Shown here in pieces: positions 1 to 6,823 of a DNA stretch of 12,322 nt. How positions within the stretch are numbered: the first letter of the stretch is position 1; the number at the start of each line of letters is the position of its first letter. The translations under genes were made by a program, and so were the position numbers. This stretch comes from Bacteroidales bacterium UBA1237. Its GTDB lineage: Bacteria > Bacteroidota > Bacteroidia > Bacteroidales > UBA932. The DNA lies in contig DBWN01000085.1 of the NCBI GenBank assembly GCA_002308935.1, forward strand, positions 1-12,322, written 5' to 3'. Under the pieces are notes generated by a model. The model was given only the letters and a program-made list of their open reading frames with translations, had not been told where the DNA came from and did not search any database.

Positions 1-135
1 CATCCTACTTTTTGTCCACATGACCGCATTCTTCTTCGCCGACCGCCTTGCTTTATGAGTTCCTATCTCCAGATGCGGATTTGAATTATTATTTACCCCA
101 ATGTTTACCCCTGATTGCACGGGTGAAACAAGCAT
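1..135 (-). CDS. Possible 5' part of a small unidentified gene, cut by the left window edge
   Basis: An open frame of 45 codons starts at ATG 135-133 and continues past base 1 without a stop. The product begins MLVSPVQSGVNIGVNNN and becomes rich in Lys and Arg. I recognise no domain. The support is context: a perfect TAnnTTTG element on the same strand lies at 169-176, which would give a leader of roughly 25-30 bases before this ATG. The repeated Gly-Val-Asn residues come from a short direct repeat in the DNA (92-99 and 104-111). It could equally be non-coding sequence that happens to be open. Confidence 0.25.
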   Translation of the reverse strand, partial: MLVSPVQSGVNIGVNNNSNPHLEIGTHKARRSAKKNAVMWTKSRM

Positions 136-168
136 TGACCAAAAAATCAGTTAACCTTATGCTCACCA

Positions 169-176
169 CAAAGGTA
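169..176 (-). promoter_or_regulatory. Candidate -7 promoter element (TACCTTTG), leftward
   Basis: Read on the minus strand, the octamer is TACCTTTG, an exact match to the Bacteroidota -7 consensus TAnnTTTG. A TTG lies 16 bases upstream, slightly closer than the usual distance for the -33 element. It would drive the open frame that starts at 135 and is divergent from the ATPase promoter at 226-233. Confidence 0.4.
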
Positions 177-225
177 CTGCTAATAACTTTTACAACCTAC
201 TTTTTACATTAATCAAAAAAAGATC

Positions 226-233
226 TATATTTG
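226..233 (+). promoter_or_regulatory. Candidate -7 promoter element (TATATTTG) of the ATPase gene
   Basis: TATATTTG matches TAnnTTTG exactly and sits in AT-rich sequence 27 bases before ATG 261. No good TTG/TTTG is seen at the expected -33 distance. If this is the promoter, transcription starts near 238-241, so the in-frame TTG at 231 cannot be the translation start. Confidence 0.5.
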
Positions 234-260
234 CATTACGAAAAAAGTCGTAACGAAAAG

Positions 261-1337
261 ATGCGAAGTATGGAGAATCCTTTCAAGTTTGGCACGATCG
301 TAGAGGAAGAATATTTCACGGACAGGGTGAAGGAGGTCGCCTATATCAAGGAATTTGTGAACAGCGCAAACCATCTAGTGATCATCAGTCCACGCCGTTT
401 CGGCAAAAGCAGCGTGGTGACAAAGGCTGTCAAGCAGACGGGCAGAAGGCATATAACCGTGAATCTTCAGCAAGTGACATCGGTCTCCGATATGTCCGCA
501 AAGCTGCTGAGGGAATTTTTCAAGGTACACCCACTGGAGCGTGTACGCCATTTGATTACGCACTTCCGCATTATACCTACCGTATCTTCGAATCCTATTT
601 CCGGATCGATGGATGTGTCTTTCCAGCCGGGCGTTGATGACAGTGTTGTTCTAGAGGATGTGATGACGCTGATTGAGCAGGCACATTCGGAACAGGACCG
701 CATCATCATCGTGCTGGACGAGTTCCAGGAGATTCATGACCTGGCCCCCAAGCTGGATAAGACTCTTCGTTCGATCATGCAGGAGCAGAAACATATCAAT
801 TATATACTGCTGGGGAGTCAGGAGAGCATGATGACGGATATCTTTGAGAACAAGAAGTCTCCTTTCTACCATTTCGGTGAAATGATGCGACTGGGAAAAC
901 TGCCGCGTGAGGACTTCCGCCGCTACCTGTCCGAACGTCTTGCCGGAAGCTATCCGGACACGTGTGAGGCATTGGCCGACAGGATCCTGGACTATACGGG
1001 ATGCCACCCGTATTATTCACAACAGTTGGCTGCAAATGTGTGGCAGATTGGTGTATTGCAGCCGGACATCTCAGATCCTCTCAGAGCCGCTGTCGACCAT
1101 ATCGTCACTACCCATGGATTGGATTATGAAAGGCTTTGGATGAACTTCAAAAGGACAAACAAGTGGATCCTGCAGCGACTGTCATCCGGGAAGCCCTTTC
1201 AAACGGGAGAGTATCGCACAAGCACGGTCTATAGCGCGCTGAAACGGATGCAGAAAGATGGCTATGTAATATACTCTGACCGCTATGAGATGGAGGATCC
1301 ATTCTTTCGCGAGTGGATAGTTAGAGAAAACAAGTAG
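261..1337 (+). CDS. P-loop ATPase of the ATPase_2 type with C-terminal winged-helix-like domain
   Basis: This encodes about 358 residues and looks complete. The N-terminus carries NPFKFG and YFTDR, typical of stand-alone AAA-like ATPases common in Bacteroidota and archaea (ATPase_2, Pfam PF01637). Visible motifs (numbered from ATG 261): Walker A SPRRFGKSS at 43-51 with Lys49; Walker B IIIVLDEFQEI with Asp153 and Glu154; a sensor-like strand YILLGSQES near 181-189; and a TGCHPYYSQQL segment near 246-256. The last 70 or so residues resemble the winged-helix region of this group and end in DPFFREWIV. The substrate of these ATPases is generally unknown and I cannot assign one here. There is no signal peptide or membrane segment, so it should be cytosolic. 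It has its own promoter-like element and terminator, so it is probably monocistronic. ATG 270 is an almost equally good start (family proteins often begin M-x-NPFKFG); TTG 231 lies inside the -7 element and is unlikely. Confidence 0.85.
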   Translation: MRSMENPFKFGTIVEEEYFTDRVKEVAYIKEFVNSANHLVIISPRRFGKSSVVTKAVKQTGRRHITVNLQQVTSVSDMSAKLLREFFKVHPLERVRHLITHFRIIPTVSSNPISGSMDVSFQPGVDDSVVLEDVMTLIEQAHSEQDRIIIVLDEFQEIHDLAPKLDKTLRSIMQEQKHINYILLGSQESMMTDIFENKKSPFYHFGEMMRLGKLPREDFRRYLSERLAGSYPDTCEALADRILDYTGCHPYYSQQLAANVWQIGVLQPDISDPLRAAVDHIVTTHGLDYERLWMNFKRTNKWILQRLSSGKPFQTGEYRTSTVYSALKRMQKDGYVIYSDRYEMEDPFFREWIVRENK

Positions 1338-1382
1338 TATTGGCTATATTCTCATCTTTGATACATCCATTTAGACATATCG

Positions 1383-1425
1383 AGTCCCCAAACCGCTGAG
1401 AAGGCGACTTGGGGACTTCGTTTTT
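1383..1425 (+). terminator. Intrinsic terminator after the ATPase gene
   Basis: A perfect 9-bp stem AGTCCCCAA (1383-1391) / TTGGGGACT (1409-1417), with an inner CGC/GCG pairing (1394-1396 and 1404-1406), is followed by TCG and five T residues (1421-1425). It lies 45 bases after the ATPase stop, in the right orientation. Since the transposase remnant begins just beyond it, the hairpin may also be part of the old insertion-sequence end. Confidence 0.75.
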
Positions 1426-1439
1426 GAGCAACTTTGTAG

Positions 1440-1750
1440 CTATTTTTCCATGAGTCGGGTTAATTTGAAGATTTTTGATTCCGCAATAATGGATCTCATT
1501 CTCTGTTTGGAGACAATCTCCATGTCGGCCCTGAAACCGACGCCTCCCCGATTCACTTTCTTTGCCAGATACTTGTAAAGGATGAGCGCCAGGAAGCATG
1601 TGAGAAAGTGTGCCTTGATACGGTCGTCCCTCTGGGGATACACCGGACACGCCTCGAGGTCTGTCTCCGTGATGCGGAGGCAGTCTTCAATTATCCACCT
1701 CCCCTGTTGATGCGGATTATCTCACCGGGAGCGTCCTCAAGGTCGGTGCA
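1440..1750 (-). pseudogene. Decayed C-terminal fragment of an IS4-superfamily (IS1634-like) transposase
   Basis: Read leftward, one frame gives CTDLEDAPGEIIRIN (about 1750-1706). A one-base shift gives RWIIEDCLRI and then YPQRDDRIKAHFLTCFLALI down to about 1575. This order (T-[ND]-L-E-D, a RW-IE-FR segment, then R-IKAHFLTCFLAL) is the C-terminal part of DDE transposases of the IS1634/IS4 type. In full proteins a tail of the form FRTDYEIItkkkMRxIIxxTK follows some 35-40 residues later. Here FRADMEIVSKQRMRSIIAESK comes almost at once after KYLAKKVN, so an internal deletion is likely. A stop at 1722-1724 closes the downstream frame, confirming the frameshift. The N-terminal two thirds, with most of the DDE core, is absent. 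The stop is at 1440-1442. The family assignment is from remembered consensus, not a search. Confidence 0.75.
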
Positions 1751-1784
1751 GGTGCATTCGGAACGGGACCGCATCTATGAAAAG

Positions 1785-1825
1785 AATGGAGAGGAATTGC
1801 AAGACGTGTGCAACACCTCTCCATT
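1785..1825 (-). terminator. Nested hairpin, probable terminator of the phosphatase-SusC-SusD operon
   Basis: A perfect 10-bp inverted repeat, AATGGAGAGG (1785-1794) and CCTCTCCATT (1816-1825), encloses a second 5-bp stem TTGCA (1797-1801) / TGCAA (1809-1813) with a 7-base loop. It begins 22 bases after the stop of the SusD-like gene. The leftward transcript leaves the stem into CTTTTC, a modest U-tract. Position and stability favour termination; the short U-tract leaves room for a 3'-end stabilising hairpin instead. Confidence 0.65.
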
Positions 1826-1847
1826 TTGATTGTTTTCGGTATTCGTT

Positions 1848-3614
1848 CTATTCTATCCAGCCTGTATACTCATCAGCACCTTCATATCCCGGATTCTGCT
1901 TGAACTTATATTCCTCTCCGGCACCGGCGGAAAGGTTGATCTGCTCGGTCGGAATCGGAGCGAAACCCTTTGTTATTTCGAAACGCTTCCCGTAGCCGCC
2001 ATTGAAGTCGCTCGCATGGTTCGTGCTCTTATTTCCCTTGAAGTAGCAGACAACGCCTTCCTGCTTGTCCAGTGCAGCTTTTGCGTATTCCACTCCGTAG
2101 CGGCGCAGGTCTCCGAGTCTTACACCTTCAAAAGCAAGTTCCCAACGGCGTTCGTTGCGGAGATTCTCTTCAGTAAGGGCTTTAGCAGGAAGTCCAGCAC
2201 GGGCTCGAACCCTGTCGAAAGATGCCTTGTTTCCGTTGATTTCGGCATCCATAAGCAGAACCTCAGCGAAACGGATCAGTACCATGTCGTCGCAGAAGTT
2301 GTACTGATAGTCATCCTTAGTCCATGAAAGGTTGTTGTACATGACCTGAAGATAAGACCACCTGATGGTTCCGTTGTTGTCCCTGCCCATAACTGGCATG
2401 ACCTTCGTCTGATAATAACCGGTTTCCTGGCAATTGTCACCTTTCACTCCGTATTTATAGCCCCTCACGAAATCATCCGGGTACATGATGGACGCTTCGC
2501 GGCGAGGGTCGTCCGGTTCGATGGTCTCCCATTCCTTGACGAAGGCAGGGCTGACGGGGCAGTTGCCGTATCCGTAGCTCAGAGGGAAGGTGTCACCGTT
2601 CTGGCATTTCTGCTTGTTGCCGCGGACACCGCCGATGAAGAGGGCTGTCTGGTTGGAATATCTCCTGTAGGGATCATTTGCGCTAAGGGCGTTGAACTTG
2701 ATGACGAACATCGATTCAGGGTTGACTTTTCCGTCATCAGCCACATACTCGTATCCTTTATCCTTCCACTTGACCGGGCAGAGTTCATCGGCCAAAGTGA
2801 TACGGTTGCTGTAGGGCCACAGGTTGTGGAAGTCGGGAACCAATGAATATCCTGAATTCTCCACACAGTCCTTGATATATCCTCCCACTTGAGCCTTGGT
2901 AAGTTCCGTACCGTCAGGAAGGGTTACGACTTCGTCATTATAGAATCCAGAATAGAACAGGTAAACACGGCCAAGAAGGGCTTCAGCGCAGTATTTGTCA
3001 ACATGACCATCTCCATTGGACCTCTTTGAAGGCATGATGCTTATGGCAGTCTTGAGGTCAAGCATTATCTGTCCCCAAAGTTCTTCTCCTGAAATCTGGG
3101 GAAGAGTGGGATCCGCCACTGTAGTCAGAGGGCAAGGGACATTCCCGAACTGGCTCGCCAGCTCGTAATAGTAATAGGCACGCAGGAAAAGAGCCTGCCC
3201 AGTGAAATCATTCTTCTTCTCCTCGGAGATGAAATCGCAGTCTTTCAGCACTTCGAGAGCACTGTTTGCCCTCGCTATTCCCACGTAGCGCTGTTTATAT
3301 ACACCGTTGTATCCATCGCCTTGCTTGAGCATCATATCAGCAGCCTGGATGATGGAGACGTTCGCACCATCGCCCCCGAGGCACTCGTCGGCTGTCGCCA
3401 ATGCCCAAGGATAGTGCCAAGTGACTTTATTCGCTTCCTGAATGGCGTTCAGGTTATTGTAGATACCGGTCACCATCTGCTCCACCTCTTCAGCGTTCGA
3501 AGGGAAGTCGGCCGTTGTCTTTGACATATAATTGGTAGAATCGAGAAGGCTCTCACAGGAGGAAAGCAAAAGCGTCAATGCGGCAACAGCCGTTATTTTC
3601 AATATCGTTTTCAT
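1848..3614 (-). CDS. SusD/RagB-family outer-membrane nutrient-binding lipoprotein
   Basis: This encodes 588 residues from ATG 3614. It is the surface lipoprotein that caps a SusC-type channel and captures the nutrient. The N-terminus MKTILKITAVAALTLLLSSC is a lipoprotein signal with lipobox LSSC, so Cys20 should be lipidated. The length, the NAEEVEQMVTGIYNNLN start of the mature domain, the helical segments around LFLRAYYYYELASQFGNVP and ALLGRVYLFYSGFYND, and the C-terminal region with NERRWELAFEGVRLGDLRRYG and an NPGYE-containing end are all characteristic of SusD/RagB proteins. An in-frame GTG at 3623 is a possible longer start, but the ATG places the signal peptide correctly. It starts 14 bases after the SusC-like stop, so the two are co-transcribed and should form a complex. 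The ligand cannot be read from the sequence, and it is too diverged from starch-binding SusD to assume starch. Confidence 0.95.
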   Translation of the reverse strand: MKTILKITAVAALTLLLSSCESLLDSTNYMSKTTADFPSNAEEVEQMVTGIYNNLNAIQEANKVTWHYPWALATADECLGGDGANVSIIQAADMMLKQGDGYNGVYKQRYVGIARANSALEVLKDCDFISEEKKNDFTGQALFLRAYYYYELASQFGNVPCPLTTVADPTLPQISGEELWGQIMLDLKTAISIMPSKRSNGDGHVDKYCAEALLGRVYLFYSGFYNDEVVTLPDGTELTKAQVGGYIKDCVENSGYSLVPDFHNLWPYSNRITLADELCPVKWKDKGYEYVADDGKVNPESMFVIKFNALSANDPYRRYSNQTALFIGGVRGNKQKCQNGDTFPLSYGYGNCPVSPAFVKEWETIEPDDPRREASIMYPDDFVRGYKYGVKGDNCQETGYYQTKVMPVMGRDNNGTIRWSYLQVMYNNLSWTKDDYQYNFCDDMVLIRFAEVLLMDAEINGNKASFDRVRARAGLPAKALTEENLRNERRWELAFEGVRLGDLRRYGVEYAKAALDKQEGVVCYFKGNKSTNHASDFNGGYGKRFEITKGFAPIPTEQINLSAGAGEEYKFKQNPGYEGADEYTGWIE

Positions 3615-3628
3615 TTCAGACACTGTTT

Positions 3629-6600
3629 TTAGAATTTGATGTTAACACCCACGAGAATGGTGCGAGGCTGAGGATAGAAACCGAGGTCGATGCCCTTGGC
3701 CCAGGAATCGAATCCGCTGGAAGTTCCAACTTCAGGATCCATACCCTTATATCCCGTGATAGTGTACAGGTTCTGGCCCTGGACATAGAGACGGAGCTGA
3801 CCGAACGGGGAGTTCTTCCACAGTCTGTTGAAATCATATCCGAACGTAACTGTCTGGAACCTGAAGAAGTCACCGTTCTCAATGAACATATCGGTATTGA
3901 GACCTTTGCTGTTGCTGGAATACAGGATGGGCAGCCTGTTGGATGTACCCTCACCGTGCCAGTAGTCAAACACTTCTGTGGTATAGTTCTGATAAGGTCT
4001 GTGACCGTACTGTCTCCATGCACGGAAGATCTGGTGACCGAACATACCATATCCGCTGAGGTCGAAATCAAATCCCTTGTAATTGATGGAAATGTTAAGA
4101 CCTGCCGTGAAATGAGGGTTGGGATCACCGGTCATGGTCTTGTCATCGTCCTGATTGAGTGTGCCGTCACCATTGAGGTCAAGGACCTTGAGGTCGCCAG
4201 GTTGGGGATTGTCGCTGATAGTCGGTTTGCCGGCTGCCAACCATGCGTCAAGTTCTTGCTGGGTCTGGAACACACCGTCCGTGACATAAGTATGGAAATA
4301 TCCGATCGGATAGCCCACCTCGGCACGATACAGTTCGGATGCCTGCTCGACGACTGCACGGCCATGGATGACACCCTCCCCGTTAGCGATACGGGTAACG
4401 GTGTTTTTGTTGTAAGCCCCGTTCACGCCGATGCTGTAGAAGAAATCCTTGTTCACCTGGTCGCTCCAGGTAAGGGCAAGTTCGACACCGGTATTGCGCA
4501 CGTCTCCGCCATTGATATAAGGGGCGTCGGCACCATAGTGGCCCATAATAGGGGCTTTCACCAACCAGTTCTTGGTATCCTTCTGATACCAATCGAAGGT
4601 CAATCCCAAGCGGCTTCCGAAGAAACGGGCGTCCAGACCGAAATCAAGCTGTTGAGAGGTCTCCCAAGTAACATCGGGATTGGCAAGCTTGTCGGCATAG
4701 GAACCGTTGCTGAGCTGGTCGGTAATGCCGTGGGCGAAACCGTATCGTCCGTCATTCGGGCCGACCTGAACTGTTGCAAGATACTGGAAGTTGTCAATTG
4801 CGCAGTTACCGTTCTGGCCCCAGCTTCCGCGGAACTTCAGGAAGCTGATGGTATTGCTGAGTCCAGCCATCCAAGGCTCGTTGGTCATCACCCAACCGGC
4901 GGAAACAGAGGGGAATGTGCCCCAGCGGTGACCGGGAGCGAAATTGGATGAACCGTCACGGCGAAGGATGAAGGACAGCATATACTTCTCGGCGTAGTCA
5001 TAGTTGATACGTCCGAAGTACGAAAGCAGGCCGCTGTCACTCCACGGGGATCCTTTGACCTTGCTTTCCGTGATGAGACCAGTCATATTGCTTACATAGG
5101 CGTGAGTAGGATCGTTAACCCATTTTCCGCCTTCCCTGCCGGCACCGACAGTCGCACCGTAGCCGGAGTGTTCGATGGACATACCGGCCATTGCGTCGAA
5201 GTTGTGCTGGCCGAAATGGAACTTGTATGCTGCAGTATTTTCCCAGGACCAGTTCCATCCGATGCCCGCCTCCTGCGATACCTTGTCAACATCGAGGAAA
5301 GTGGTGGAATTGGCTTGATAGGTCATATCGTAGGAGCGCCTGCTGTTGGCGCTTGCCTTATAATTGAACTGGCTCTTGACAATCAAGTCCTTAATGGGCT
5401 GGACTTTAACGTTGGCGGACATATTCAACCCATAGTCGCTTCTCCAGTTGTTGCCTTGGCTTGTTTTCGATATCACATACAGCGGGTTCTTGGCGTCGCC
5501 GTCGAACTTGAAAATGCCGTAAGCCGAATAGTCGTCAAAGGACGTATACTCGCCGTCGGACCTGCGCATGGGAGCGAGAGGATTCGCTGTCAGCGCGTCG
5601 AACATGTTGTTGGAGTACTGGTTGCTGAGGTTGATACCGCTCTTCTCGCTATAGGAGAAGGTCAAGTTTTCACCTATAGTTATAATGTCGAGGTCGTCCT
5701 TCTTGAGAACCACGTGATCGGAGTTCAGACGGACCGTAGCTCTCTTGTAATTGGAAGCGGCCGGTTTGCCGAAGATACCTTCCTGGCTGGTGAAGCTGAC
5801 ACCCATCGAAAACTTCGACCTGTCAGATCCACCTGTGAGATTGATGGCGTGATTGGAAACTGGAGCATTGTCGTTATGGAACTCGCGGATCCAATTGGTA
5901 CCTGTGAAAGAACCGTCCATGATGCTCTTGTAAAGATCGGGGCTGAGAACGGAAGAGAAATCAGTAGGAGTAAGCCTGTTGTTCTTCTCTGCGGTGTTGA
6001 TCACCTCGATATACTGCTTCGCGTTCAGGACCTGCGGAATGATGGGCGCGTTCTGCCACCCGACATAGCCGTCGTAACTGACCTGAATCTTGCCTTCCTT
6101 CCCCTGCTTGGTGGTCACAAGGATGACACCGTTCGCAGCTCTTGCGCCATAGATGGCCGCTGAAGCCGCATCCTTCAGGATATCTATGCTTTCGATGTCG
6201 GAAGGGTTGAGGTTGCTGATGTCTCCGCCGGCAACACCGTCGATGACATAGAGAGGCTTATAAGAGCCGATGGTACCCATACCACGGATGTTTACATTGA
6301 ATCCGTCACCGGGCTGACCGGTATTGGCGATGATGCTCACACCGGGCGTCGAAGACTGCAATGCTCCAAGCGCACTGGTGCTGTTGAGCTTCACAATGTC
6401 ATCGCCCTTGACCTGGATGGTCGAACCGGTGACAAGTTTCTTCTTCTGGACGCCATAGCCGACGACAACAACATCTTCGAGGAATTCCGAGTTGCTGCTG
6501 AGCACGACATTGATGACACTGCTTCCGTTCACGGCCACTTCTTTTGTATCATAGCCGAGAGAAGAGAATACCAGAATCGCGTTAGCATTCGTGATAATAG

Positions 6601-6802
6601 TGAAATGGCCGTCAAGATCGGAAACAGTACCGTTGTTCGTTCCCTTTTCCTGAATACCGGCTCCAATCACCGGCTGGTTTGTCTCATCGACAATACGGCC
6701 ACTCACGCTCAGGGACTGGGCGGATGAGCTGAGAATTGCACCGAAGACAAAAGCCAACGAAACGCAAAATCTCATCAATACAGTTTTTGGTAATAGCTTC
6801 AT
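3629..6802 (-). CDS. SusC/RagA-family TonB-linked outer-membrane transporter
   Basis: This encodes 1057 residues, a usual size. It imports the ligand captured by the partner SusD-like protein across the outer membrane with TonB energy. Order: signal peptide 1-29 ending SSSAQ; a carboxypeptidase-regulatory-like domain about 31-104 (VSGRIVDETNQPVIGA, then FSSLGYDTKEVAV); the DVVVVGYGVQKKK element at 110-122; a plug domain about 123-235 with NIRGMGTIG, YVIDGV, NPSDIESIDILKDAASAAIYG and NGVILVTTKQGK; then a long beta-barrel ending in VGVNIKF with terminal Phe. A DLNGDGTLNQDD stretch in the C-terminal half is common in this family. There is no N-terminal STN extension, which fits control by the neighbouring HTCS rather than by a sigma/anti-sigma pair. 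The start at ATG 6802 is 21 bases after the phosphatase stop, with A/T-rich sequence and no clear Shine-Dalgarno. Long open frames on the opposite strand are shadows. Confidence 0.97.
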   Translation of the reverse strand: MKLLPKTVLMRFCVSLAFVFGAILSSSAQSLSVSGRIVDETNQPVIGAGIQEKGTNNGTVSDLDGHFTIITNANAILVFSSLGYDTKEVAVNGSSVINVVLSSNSEFLEDVVVVGYGVQKKKLVTGSTIQVKGDDIVKLNSTSALGALQSSTPGVSIIANTGQPGDGFNVNIRGMGTIGSYKPLYVIDGVAGGDISNLNPSDIESIDILKDAASAAIYGARAANGVILVTTKQGKEGKIQVSYDGYVGWQNAPIIPQVLNAKQYIEVINTAEKNNRLTPTDFSSVLSPDLYKSIMDGSFTGTNWIREFHNDNAPVSNHAINLTGGSDRSKFSMGVSFTSQEGIFGKPAASNYKRATVRLNSDHVVLKKDDLDIITIGENLTFSYSEKSGINLSNQYSNNMFDALTANPLAPMRRSDGEYTSFDDYSAYGIFKFDGDAKNPLYVISKTSQGNNWRSDYGLNMSANVKVQPIKDLIVKSQFNYKASANSRRSYDMTYQANSTTFLDVDKVSQEAGIGWNWSWENTAAYKFHFGQHNFDAMAGMSIEHSGYGATVGAGREGGKWVNDPTHAYVSNMTGLITESKVKGSPWSDSGLLSYFGRINYDYAEKYMLSFILRRDGSSNFAPGHRWGTFPSVSAGWVMTNEPWMAGLSNTISFLKFRGSWGQNGNCAIDNFQYLATVQVGPNDGRYGFAHGITDQLSNGSYADKLANPDVTWETSQQLDFGLDARFFGSRLGLTFDWYQKDTKNWLVKAPIMGHYGADAPYINGGDVRNTGVELALTWSDQVNKDFFYSIGVNGAYNKNTVTRIANGEGVIHGRAVVEQASELYRAEVGYPIGYFHTYVTDGVFQTQQELDAWLAAGKPTISDNPQPGDLKVLDLNGDGTLNQDDDKTMTGDPNPHFTAGLNISINYKGFDFDLSGYGMFGHQIFRAWRQYGHRPYQNYTTEVFDYWHGEGTSNRLPILYSSNSKGLNTDMFIENGDFFRFQTVTFGYDFNRLWKNSPFGQLRLYVQGQNLYTITGYKGMDPEVGTSSGFDSWAKGIDLGFYPQPRTILVGVNIKF

Positions 6803-6823
6803 AAGTGATTTATTTTGAATTTA

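Noticed and set aside
231..260. TTG at 231 as the ATPase start
   Set aside because: It lies inside the TATATTTG element, so it would not be transcribed from that promoter; ATG 261 or 270 fits the family N-terminus better.
1608..1829. 73-codon plus-strand open frame through the transposase relic and terminator hairpin
   Set aside because: The opposite strand reads as transposase in the same bases and the frame ends in a terminator stem; only the 27-base repeat noted in the findings is of interest.
1830..2327. 165-codon plus-strand open frame opposite the end of the SusD-like gene
   Set aside because: Antisense shadow of the conserved SusD C-terminal region.
3615..3623. GTG at 3623 as the SusD-like start
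   Set aside because: It would add three residues before a normal lipoprotein signal; ATG 3614 is the simpler start.
3578..4951. 457-codon open frame on the plus strand, opposite the SusC-like gene
   Set aside because: It lies antisense to a clear SusC-family protein, shows no recognisable domain, and its composition follows from the codon use of the gene below it.
5102..6163. 353-codon open frame on the plus strand, opposite the SusC-like gene
   Set aside because: Antisense shadow of the plug and early barrel region of the SusC-like protein; no promoter element or known domain seen.
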